From Sphingorhabdus sp. (GTDB lineage: Bacteria > Pseudomonadota > Alphaproteobacteria > Sphingomonadales > Sphingomonadaceae), in assembly GCA_023262005.1 (NCBI GenBank), contig JALREL010000234.1, positions 1 through 41,265 of the forward strand: a stretch of DNA of 41,265 nt, read 5' to 3'. Numbering within the stretch: the first letter of the stretch is position 1; each line of letters starts with the position of its first letter. Shown piece after piece: positions 35,398-41,265 of this stretch. The translations under genes were made by a program, and so were the position numbers. The notes beneath the pieces are model-generated. The model was not told the origin of the DNA. It worked only from the letters and a program-made list of their open reading frames with translations, and did not search any database.

Positions 35398-37794
35398 ATG
35401 ACGCTATCTCTACCCCTTTTGCCCCTGCGTGACATCGTAGTGTTTCCAGGCATGGTTGTGCCGCTTTTTGTTGGTCGCGACAAATCCGTCGTTGCCCTCG
35501 AAAAGGCGATGGAAAGCGACAAGGAAATTTTCCTCGTCACCCAGCTCGATCCGGCGGAGGACGATCCCGATTTTGATGACCTGTACACCGTTGGCGTTTC
35601 GGCGACGGTGATGCAGCTGCTGAAGCTGCCCGACGGAACCGTTCGGGTGCTGGTTGAGGGCAAGCAGCGAGCCAATCTGCTGCGTGTCCACCAGCGGACC
35701 GCCGACTATGCCGAAGCCGAGGTTGAGCTTGTTGATGCCGCCGCCGTTGAAGGGCCCGAAGCCACCGCGCTGATGCGTTCGGTGCTTGAACAGTTTGAGC
35801 AATATTCGAAGCTCAACAAGAAAATTCCGTCTGAAACCGCCGTGCAACTGGCAGAAATCGAGGATGCCGCGCAGCTTGCGGATGCCGTTGCTGCCAATAT
35901 AAACCTCAAGGTTTCGGACAAACAGGCTTTGCTCGTCGAGGCCGATCCGCTGAAGCGCCTTGAAATGGCCTTTGCCTTCATGGAGGGCGAGTTGGGCGTG
36001 CTGCAGGTTGAAAAGAAGATCCGCGGCCGTGTGAAGCGCCAGATGGAAAAATCACAGCGCGAATATTACCTCAACGAACAGTTGAAGGCGATCCAGCGCG
36101 AGCTTGGCAATGGCGACGAAGAAGGCGGCGATGAGCTTGCCGAGCTGCAAACCAAGATCGATACGCTGAAGCTGTCAAAAGAAGCCAAGGCCAAGGCCCA
36201 GGCGGAAATGAAGAAGCTGCGCGGGATGGCCCCGATGTCAGCCGAAGCAACCGTAGTTCGCAATTACCTCGATTCACTGCTGGGTGTGCCTTGGGGTAAG
36301 AAATCGAAGCTCAAGCGCGATATAGCCAAGGCGCAGGAAATTCTCGATTCCGATCACTTTGCCCTCGAAAAGGTCAAGGATCGCATCATTGAATATCTCG
36401 CCGTCCAGGCGCGTACCAACAAGCTGAAGGGGCCGATCCTGTGTCTCGTCGGTCCGCCGGGTGTTGGCAAAACCTCGCTTGGCAAATCGATTGCCAAGGC
36501 GACGGGCCGCGAATTCATCCGCCAATCCTTGGGCGGGGTGCGTGACGAGGCTGAAATCCGCGGCCATCGCCGTACTTATATCGGCTCGATGCCGGGCAAG
36601 ATCGCATCGAACCTGCGCAAGGCGGGGACGATGAACCCGTTGTTCCTGCTTGATGAAATTGACAAGCTTGGCCAGGATTTCCGGGGCGATCCGGCTTCGG
36701 CATTGCTCGAGGTTCTTGATCCGGAACAGAACAACAAGTTCAACGACCATTATCTGGAAATCGACCTTGATCTGTCGGATGTGATGTTCGTTACCACTGC
36801 GAACAGCATGAACCTGCCGCAGCCGCTACTTGACCGCATGGAAATCATTCGGCTCGAGGGCTACACCGAGGACGAAAAGCTGGAAATCGCCAAGCGCCAC
36901 TTGGTGCAAAAGCAGATCAAGGCGCATGGCCTCAACAAAGGCGAGTTCGAGGTCAGCGACGAAGGTTTGCGTGACCTGATCCGCTATTACACGCGTGAAG
37001 CCGGCGTTCGTACGCTGGAACGCGAAATTGCGAAACTTGCGCGCAAGGCGCTGCGCCGGATTCTTGAAGGTAAAACCAAGAGTGTTTCGATAACGCCTGA
37101 AAATCTGGCCGAGTTCTCGGGTGTACGCAAATACCGTCATGGCATCGGCGAGGACGAGAACCAGATTGGCGCGGTTACAGGCCTTGCTTGGACCGAGGTT
37201 GGTGGTGAACTGCTCACCATCGAAGCCGTCACCGTTCCTGGTAAGGGCCAGATCAAGACAACAGGCAAGCTCGGCGAAGTCATGTCGGAATCGATCCAGG
37301 CGGCATTGTCTTATGTGAAAGCGCGCGCGCCCAGCTATGGAATCAAGCCATCGATCTTTAACCGCAAGGATGTGCACATCCACTTGCCCGAAGGCGCGGT
37401 GCCCAAGGACGGCCCCTCGGCCGGTATCGGAATGGTTACCGCGATAGTCTCGACCTTGACTGGTGTTGCCGTACATCGTGATGTTGCGATGACGGGTGAG
37501 GTTACCCTGCGTGGTCGCGTGCTGCCTATCGGTGGGCTTAAGGAAAAGCTGCTGGCTGCCCTTCGCGGTGGTATCAAAACCGTTTTGATCCCGCAGGAGA
37601 ATGAGAAGGATCTTGCCGACATCCCGGCCAATATAAAGGAAGGGCTGGAGATCATTCCGGTCACACATGTCGACCAGGTATTGGCCCGGGCGCTGGTATC
37701 CCCGCTGAGCCCAGTTGAATGGACTGAGGCGGATGAACTCGCAGCGCTTCAACCGCAAGCTGCCAGCGCTGCGGGGGCGCCGGTTACGCATTAA
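35398..37794 (+). CDS. lon: ATP-dependent protease Lon
   Basis: 798 aa from ATG 35398, chosen because TTGGAGTG lies before it; a GTG 30 nt upstream is unlikely. The N-terminal substrate-binding domain begins LPLLPLRDIVVFPGMVVPLFVGR. A coiled-coil stretch and the AAA+ module follow with Walker A VGPPGVGKTSL (residues 351-361) and LLDEIDK. The protease domain carries PKDGPSAGIGM with catalytic Ser674 and GGLKEK with Lys717. It degrades misfolded and regulatory proteins in the cytoplasm; in alphaproteobacteria it clears cell-cycle regulators such as CcrM and SciP in Caulobacter. It is followed by a terminator and then hup, a common alphaproteobacterial order. Confidence 0.97.
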   Translation: MTLSLPLLPLRDIVVFPGMVVPLFVGRDKSVVALEKAMESDKEIFLVTQLDPAEDDPDFDDLYTVGVSATVMQLLKLPDGTVRVLVEGKQRANLLRVHQRTADYAEAEVELVDAAAVEGPEATALMRSVLEQFEQYSKLNKKIPSETAVQLAEIEDAAQLADAVAANINLKVSDKQALLVEADPLKRLEMAFAFMEGELGVLQVEKKIRGRVKRQMEKSQREYYLNEQLKAIQRELGNGDEEGGDELAELQTKIDTLKLSKEAKAKAQAEMKKLRGMAPMSAEATVVRNYLDSLLGVPWGKKSKLKRDIAKAQEILDSDHFALEKVKDRIIEYLAVQARTNKLKGPILCLVGPPGVGKTSLGKSIAKATGREFIRQSLGGVRDEAEIRGHRRTYIGSMPGKIASNLRKAGTMNPLFLLDEIDKLGQDFRGDPASALLEVLDPEQNNKFNDHYLEIDLDLSDVMFVTTANSMNLPQPLLDRMEIIRLEGYTEDEKLEIAKRHLVQKQIKAHGLNKGEFEVSDEGLRDLIRYYTREAGVRTLEREIAKLARKALRRILEGKTKSVSITPENLAEFSGVRKYRHGIGEDENQIGAVTGLAWTEVGGELLTIEAVTVPGKGQIKTTGKLGEVMSESIQAALSYVKARAPSYGIKPSIFNRKDVHIHLPEGAVPKDGPSAGIGMVTAIVSTLTGVAVHRDVAMTGEVTLRGRVLPIGGLKEKLLAALRGGIKTVLIPQENEKDLADIPANIKEGLEIIPVTHVDQVLARALVSPLSPVEWTEADELAALQPQAASAAGAPVTH

Positions 37795-37813
37795 GCTGAT
37801 CAGTCTTTAAGCT

Positions 37814-37852
37814 AGAAGGACGTAACGTTACATGACGTTGCGTCCTTCTTCA
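37814..37852 (+). terminator. intrinsic terminator after lon
   Basis: A 14-bp stem (37815-37828 GAAGGACGTAACGT with 37835-37848 ACGTTGCGTCCTTC, one G-T wobble) with a 6-nt loop and a T-rich tail TTCATTT, 20 bp after the lon stop. Confidence 0.75.
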
Positions 37853-37973
37853 TTTCTGGCTGGAAATGCCTGTCGAGAGGCGGTTTTTCGTACCACTTTG
37901 GCTGTTTCGAGGCAGTTATCGACAGATTATACATTAATTCACCAAAAGTCGCGGTTTTTTGCGGATTTTTCCT

Positions 37974-38002
37974 TTGACAGATATTGCTTTCTGCTCCTTA
38001 TT
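37974..38002 (+). promoter_or_regulatory. candidate hup promoter
   Basis: A perfect -35 TTGACA (37974-37979) lies 75 bp from CTTATT (37997-38002) to the hup ATG, with a 17-bp spacer between the elements. The -10 match is weak. The surrounding 37853-38076 holds no gene; it has T-rich tracts such as GCGGTTTTTTGCGGATTTTT. Confidence 0.45.
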
Positions 38003-38076
38003 CCCGGTCCGGCCCAGCCGCGATTCCTTCCCGGAATTGGTCCATAATATTCATTTGAGAGGGGGATCCCGATACT

Positions 38077-38349
38077 ATGAACAAAAATGATCTCGTCGCA
38101 GCCGTTGCAGATGCAAGCGGCCTTAGCAAAACCGATGCAGGCAAAGCAGTTGAAGCAACCTTTGACGCAATCACCAAGGCTCTCAAAAAGGGTGGCGAAG
38201 TCCGCCTCGTAGGTTTCGGCACTTTTGCTGTTGCCAAGCGTAAGGCGTCGACCGGTCGCAACCCGCGCACCGGTGAAGAGATGAAGATCCCCGCCTCCAA
38301 CCAGCCCAAGTTCAAGGCTGGCAAGGCGCTCAAGGATGCCGTGAACTAA
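38077..38349 (+). CDS. hup: HU family DNA-binding protein
   Basis: 90 aa, exact family length. MNKNDLVAAVADASGLSKTDAGKAVEATFDAI is the dimerisation helix pair. GGEVRLVGFGTFAVAKRKASTGRNPRTGEEMKIPASNQPKFKAGKALKDAV contains the DNA-binding beta-arm with RNPRTGE and the intercalating proline. GAGAGGGGG precedes the ATG. It is a histone-like nucleoid protein that bends DNA. Position downstream of lon matches the hupB locus in many proteobacteria. Confidence 0.96.
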   Translation: MNKNDLVAAVADASGLSKTDAGKAVEATFDAITKALKKGGEVRLVGFGTFAVAKRKASTGRNPRTGEEMKIPASNQPKFKAGKALKDAVN

Positions 38350-38373
38350 GTTTCACGCATTTGCGAAACAACG

Positions 38374-38406
38374 AAGGCGGAACCTAATAGTTCCGCCTTT
38401 TTTGTT
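38374..38406 (+). terminator. intrinsic terminator after hup
   Basis: A perfect 10-bp stem AAGGCGGAAC (38374-38383) / GTTCCGCCTT (38390-38399), 6-nt loop, followed by a run of T ending TTTTTTG. It lies 24 bp past the hup stop. Confidence 0.9.
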
Positions 38407-38415
38407 TTAAGCATT

Positions 38416-38455
38416 AAAAAAGCGCGATCGCCACATGGAGCGATCGCGCTTTTTT
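38416..38455. terminator. second, bidirectional terminator between hup and the small membrane-protein gene
   Basis: A 16-bp perfect stem AAAAAAGCGCGATCGC (38416-38431) / GCGATCGCGCTTTTTT (38440-38455) with an 8-nt loop. The A-run and T-run make it effective on both strands, so it insulates the small gene from hup and ends the small gene's own transcript. Confidence 0.9.
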
Positions 38456-38472
38456 ATTTTTGATTATCGAGT

Positions 38473-38724
38473 TCAGGCCGCGCGAAGTTGTTTGAAGGCG
38501 AAGGCCTGTTGTACCGGCTGCTGCTCCAACTCATTAACGACCACCAACCGCACGCGCTGACCGGTATAGCGCACAGCGCCCAAGCGGATGATACGTTCAA
38601 TGGGCGTTCCGCGCATCGCCAAAACTTCCTCAATACGACGCTGTTTCTGCGCCACGGTCAACAGGATGGCATAGAGTGAAAGTGCGAAAGCAAAAGCGAA
38701 AAGGGTGGCAACGAGAAGCGACAT
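38473..38724 (-). CDS. small single-pass membrane protein under a LexA/SOS-type promoter
   Basis: 83 aa from ATG 38724 with GGAGAG before it. An N-terminal transmembrane helix (residues 1-23, MSLLVATLFAFAFALSLYAILLT) leads to a basic, helical cytoplasmic or periplasmic tail (QKQRRIEEVLAMRGTPIERIIRLGAVRYTGQ) and a Gln-rich end. I do not recognise a family. The promoter has TTGACA and a perfect GTTC-N7-GTTC box, so DNA-damage induction is likely. The size, single helix and regulation recall SOS-induced division inhibitors such as Caulobacter SidA, but there is no sequence similarity that I can claim. Codon use and strong terminator support it as a real gene. Confidence 0.78.
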   Translation of the reverse strand: MSLLVATLFAFAFALSLYAILLTVAQKQRRIEEVLAMRGTPIERIIRLGAVRYTGQRVRLVVVNELEQQPVQQAFAFKQLRAA

Positions 38725-38758
38725 TTGAACTCTCCGAATCACTTGGATTTCCTTATAT

Positions 38759-38784
38759 GTTCTATATATGTTCTTTTGTGTCAA
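38759..38784 (-). promoter_or_regulatory. LexA/SOS-type promoter of the small membrane-protein gene
   Basis: On the minus strand a perfect -35 TTGACA (38784-38779) is followed by GAAC-ATATATA-GAAC (38773-38759), the exact alphaproteobacterial LexA operator with an AT-rich spacer, 34 bp before the ATG. The second half-site overlaps the expected -10 (AACATA or CATATA). A repressor bound here would block RNA polymerase. Confidence 0.72.
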
Positions 38785-38862
38785 TCGTAAAAAACATCTG
38801 TTGTAACATTTGGTTCTGCTCGATAGCTTGATGGCCGAAACCAGATAACGGGGGGAATTTAT

Positions 38863-40275
38863 ATGGCATTGGCCAAGTGGACGATTGCAGCTGGAATTGC
38901 AGCTTTGGCGGCAAGCGGGGCGTCCGCGCAAACGCTGCGTCCAGACCAGTCGGCATTTCGTGAACTATTTGTGGAGTTGGTGAACACAAACACGGCATAC
39001 TCCAATGGAAATTGCACCGTCGCTGCAGAACAGCTTGCCAAGCGGATGTGGGATGCAGGCTTCACCAAGGATGAGGCGAGGGTGGTTGTCGTTCCCGGAT
39101 ATGAGAAGGAGGGCAATCTTGTTGCCGAGTTCAAGGGTAGCTCGAAAACATTGAAGCCGATGCTGCTGCTCGCGCATATTGATGTAGTCGAGGCGCGCCG
39201 TGAAGACTGGACGCGCGATCCCTTTACGTTGGTAGAGGAAGATGGATTCTTTTACGCCCGCGGCGTGGCCGATGACAAAGTACAGGCGGCTATCTGGGTG
39301 GACAGTTTCATCCGCTTCAAGAAATCGGGCTATCGCCCCAAGAGGACTATAAAGCTTGCCGCGACTTGCGGTGAAGAGAGCAATGCCGAAGCTTTGAATG
39401 GGGCGGAGTGGTTGGCCCGCAACATGCCGGAAACACTGTCTTCGGAATTTGCCTTGAACGAGGGCGGCGGCGGTCGTTTGGATAAAGAGGGCAAACCCCA
39501 ATTTCTTGCGATCCAGGTGGGCGAGAAAGCGACCCGCACATTCGACCTTGAAACCACCAATCCGGGTGGGCACAGCTCGGTGCCTCGGCCCGACAATGCG
39601 ATCTATGATCTGGCGGAAGCCATTGTTGCCGTCAAAAATCTCGGTTTCCCGGTTCAGTTGAATGAGACGACCCGCGCGTTTCTGAAGCAGCTCTCACCAG
39701 TGGCACCGGCTGCAGCACAAAAGGCCATTGCCGACCTGCTGGCCGATGAGACCAATATCGAGGCGGGCAAGCTGCTTTCGATGGATCCGGTAATGAACTC
39801 CACATTGCGGACGACCTGCGTTGCAACGATGCTGGAGGCTGGCCATGCTGCCAATGCACTGCCACAACGGGCCAAAGGCGTGGTCAATTGCCGTATTGTT
39901 CCCGGGATGAGCACCGAGGATACGCAATCCGCTATCGAAAAGGCGATCGCCAATCCTCGCCTAAAGGTGACACTGCGCAAACCGCATCGTCCCATGGCGG
40001 TCCCGCCGCCGCTTGATAAACGCATTCTTGATCCGGCTATCAAGCTGGCAGGGGAGATGTTCCCCGGCGTGCCATTGATCCCTACCATGGCGACCGGCGC
40101 AACAGATGCTACCATGACCGCACTGATTGGCATCCCGACCTATGGCATCCCCGGAATCTTTTTCGAATCCGATGGTGGCGGCATACACGGGTTGAACGAG
40201 CGTCTGCGGGTTAAATCGGTTTATGATGGGCGTGATTATCTGCACCGGTTGGTGCAGATATATGCGGACAAGTAA
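38863..40275 (+). CDS. M20/M28-type zinc metallopeptidase, exported
   Basis: 470 aa with a Sec signal peptide (residues 1-22, cleavage after ASA). Zinc and catalytic motifs of M20 peptidases are in order: LLAHIDVV with His105 and Asp107, ARGVADDK, the CGEESN pair of acids, NPGGHSS in the dimerisation or lid domain, GATDAT and a late GGGIHGLNE histidine. It should cleave terminal amino acids from peptides in the periplasm (a carboxypeptidase or dipeptidase). GGGGGAA lies before the ATG. The 138 bp upstream carry the divergent SOS-type promoter, so its own promoter must be close by. It ends 3 bp from the next convergent gene. Confidence 0.88.
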   Translation: MALAKWTIAAGIAALAASGASAQTLRPDQSAFRELFVELVNTNTAYSNGNCTVAAEQLAKRMWDAGFTKDEARVVVVPGYEKEGNLVAEFKGSSKTLKPMLLLAHIDVVEARREDWTRDPFTLVEEDGFFYARGVADDKVQAAIWVDSFIRFKKSGYRPKRTIKLAATCGEESNAEALNGAEWLARNMPETLSSEFALNEGGGGRLDKEGKPQFLAIQVGEKATRTFDLETTNPGGHSSVPRPDNAIYDLAEAIVAVKNLGFPVQLNETTRAFLKQLSPVAPAAAQKAIADLLADETNIEAGKLLSMDPVMNSTLRTTCVATMLEAGHAANALPQRAKGVVNCRIVPGMSTEDTQSAIEKAIANPRLKVTLRKPHRPMAVPPPLDKRILDPAIKLAGEMFPGVPLIPTMATGATDATMTALIGIPTYGIPGIFFESDGGGIHGLNERLRVKSVYDGRDYLHRLVQIYADK

Positions 40276-40278
40276 AAG

Positions 40279-40686
40279 CTAAGGGCTGGCCGCGATCTTA
40301 CCGCGCCGGGCGGCGAACCATTCGCGCAGCATAGCCTGCGTGCAACCGGTAAAGCCGCCCGAGCCGACAACCGAACAGCTATTGGGGCGCATCGGCCGGG
40401 CTTCGTCGTCAAGGCTCTCGACAGCTGATGTCCAGGACTGGCTGCCTTGGGTCTCTTCCTCATCTTTGCGAAGATCTTTAGGTATCCGGTATCGATCGCC
40501 TTCGGGTGCCGTCGCGCATACAACGATCTCCTCGGGGTCGGACGCTTCCGGACATTTTTCTTCGCCAAATGTGGTCAGGAACGAGACTTTCTCGGGTAAG
40601 ACTGCTGAACTGCCTTGTGGGCCATCATCGGCAAATGCAGGGGCGCTCGTCAAAAGGAGTAAAAGTGGTATCGATAAGCGGGCCAC
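40279..40686 (-). CDS. sphingomonad-type exported hypothetical protein
   Basis: 135 aa from a GTG start at 40686, supported by AAGGAGA 5 nt upstream; an in-frame start at 40701 is less likely. A signal peptide (SIPLLLLLTSAPAFA) precedes a polar mature protein with EEIVVCATAPEGDRYRIPKDLR. An IVVC...RYRIP..LR motif recurs in small exported proteins of sphingomonads and is otherwise uncharacterised. Four or five cysteines (EKCPEA, VVCAT, NSCSVV, TGCTQA) suggest two disulfides. Function unknown. Confidence 0.72.
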   Translation of the reverse strand: MARLSIPLLLLLTSAPAFADDGPQGSSAVLPEKVSFLTTFGEEKCPEASDPEEIVVCATAPEGDRYRIPKDLRKDEEETQGSQSWTSAVESLDDEARPMRPNSCSVVGSGGFTGCTQAMLREWFAARRGKIAASP

Positions 40687-40792
40687 TGCTTCTCCTTGCA
40701 ATCCATATGAAAAACGTTGCTTTTTCGTCTATTCGGTTGAGCGATGTGAATGGCGTATTAATCGGCATTGTAAAGCGAAAGGCGCACTGGGC

Positions 40793-40821
40793 TTGACGAA
40801 TCTTGCCATTGCAGCTAACGG
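40793..40821 (+). promoter_or_regulatory. candidate rpsB promoter
   Basis: TTGACG (40793-40798) and TAACGG (40816-40821) with a 17-bp spacer, about 104 bp before the rpsB ATG. The resulting ~95-nt leader could carry autoregulation by S2, as in other bacteria, but I could not define a known RNA motif in it. Confidence 0.42.
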
Positions 40822-40924
40822 CCCGCGCATTCCACATGGAAGGCGCACATACCGGTGCCTGACGCCGCCCTAGGGCTTTGTCGGGTATTTGCCTTCCAGA
40901 GGTTAAACCGGAAGGAGAAAGACT

Positions 40925-41158
40925 ATGGCGGCACCTGTCGTCACCATGCACCAATTGCTTGAGGCCGGAGCACATTTCGGCCACCAGACCCACCGTTGGA
41001 ACCCGCGCATGAAGCCGTACATCTTCGGCGCACGCAACGGCGTTCACATTCTTGATCTGTCGCAGACCGTTCCGCTCTTCGCGCGCGCTCTCGATTTCGT
41101 CTCCGCCACCGTTCAGGCAGGCGGCAAGGTTCTGTTATTGAGATCGAGTCAGAGTTAA
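40925..41158 (+). CDS. rpsB: 30S ribosomal protein S2, N-terminal fragment with foreign 3' end
   Basis: GGAAGGAGAAAG precedes the ATG. Residues 1-70 are clear S2: [35 protein letters not shown], then [22 protein letters not shown] and GGKVL. S2 normally continues FVGTKRQ at this point and runs to about 250 aa. Here the frame becomes LLRSSQS and stops at 41156-41158. The break falls at about 41131-41137, where TCTGTT is compatible with both normal rpsB and the new sequence. S2 is essential, so a true truncation would be lethal unless another copy exists. An assembly chimera at the window edge is the simplest reading. Confidence 0.88.
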   Translation: MAAPVVTMHQLLEAGAHFGHQTHRWNPRMKPYIFGARNGVHILDLSQTVPLFARALDFVSATVQAGGKVLLLRSSQS

Positions 41159-41265
41159 TGTATGTGTGGGAAACCGCAACAGCAACAAAAACCCTAACTG
41201 TCCAACGAGGCTATGATGGCACTACGGCAGTAGCGCACACCGCCGGTGTTGTTGCCACAGTAAAC
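41134..41265 (+). other. phage-structural-protein-like fragment joined to rpsB
   Basis: From 41134 a frame different from rpsB is open to the window end (44 codons). It reads [13 protein letters not shown], then LTVQRGYDGTTAVAHTAG and VVATVN. The pattern I.I..ELM.V....LTV.RGY.GTTA.AH..G is typical of small phage virion or tail-associated proteins. Base use (ACA, CTA, CAA, CGA codons) also differs from the neighbouring genes. It belongs to a gene whose start and end are not in the window. Confidence 0.6.

Noticed and set aside
36826-37791. 321-aa open frame on the minus strand
   Set aside because: Antisense to the protease and AAA+ part of lon; composition typical of a reverse shadow.
38422-38449. 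GCGATCGC octamers resembling HIP1 repeats
   Set aside because: They are simply the two arms of a perfect terminator stem, not a dispersed repeat.

Overview
The window is chromosomal DNA of an alphaproteobacterium, most likely a sphingomonad of moderate GC content (Sphingorhabdus/Sphingopyxis-like). This is inferred from gene content and protein style: a SciP/DUF1153 CtrA inhibitor, a DUF3297 protein, the lon-hup pair, a TelA-XpaC pair, a class I PhaC next to a TIGR02240-type PhaZ, and an RNase E with long acidic and basic tracts. No rRNA, CRISPR array, insertion sequence or intact prophage is visible. The genes are tightly packed and mostly housekeeping.

Layout: 1-1.1 kb, PHA metabolism (phaC tail, phaZ). 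1.1-4.6 kb, a predicted lipoprotein methyltransferase, an adrenodoxin-type ferredoxin-NADP reductase and a DUF445 membrane protein. 4.6-9.0 kb, a two-gene RND efflux operon with an operator-like palindrome in its promoter. 9.2-10.3 kb, a GlsB/YeaQ stress membrane protein, sciP and an uncharacterised gene. 10.5-18.8 kb, mnmA, a beta-lactamase-fold lipoprotein, DUF3297, a 50-aa membrane protein, DUF4424, an HI0933-type flavoprotein, typA/bipA and an SBF-like transporter. 18.8-22.7 kb, a YbbAP-type ABC exporter divergent from a TesA-type lipoprotein esterase. 22.8-24.9 kb, telA-xpaC behind a LexA-type box, and tRNA-Gln(CTG). 25-31.8 kb, ppx/gppA-rlmE, a DsbA-type protein, an M48/TPR protease and rne. 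32.2-38.4 kb, amidase, dnaX-ybaB, lon and hup. 38.5-41.1 kb, a small membrane protein with a clear LexA/SOS-type promoter, an M20 peptidase, a periplasmic protein and the start of rpsB.

Three things stand out. First, two GTTC-N7-GTTC boxes (the alphaproteobacterial LexA consensus) sit in promoters: one before telA-xpaC and one before an uncharacterised 83-aa single-pass membrane protein, which has the architecture of an SOS-induced envelope or division effector. Second, nearly all convergent gene pairs end within a few bases of each other, four of them sharing a self-overlapping 4-bp double stop. Divergent ybbA/tesA share one palindromic ribosome-binding element with only 12 bp between their starts. 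Third, rpsB breaks off after about 70 codons and the last ~130 bp encode an unrelated phage-structural-like peptide in another frame, so the right edge is a chimeric junction or an insertion.
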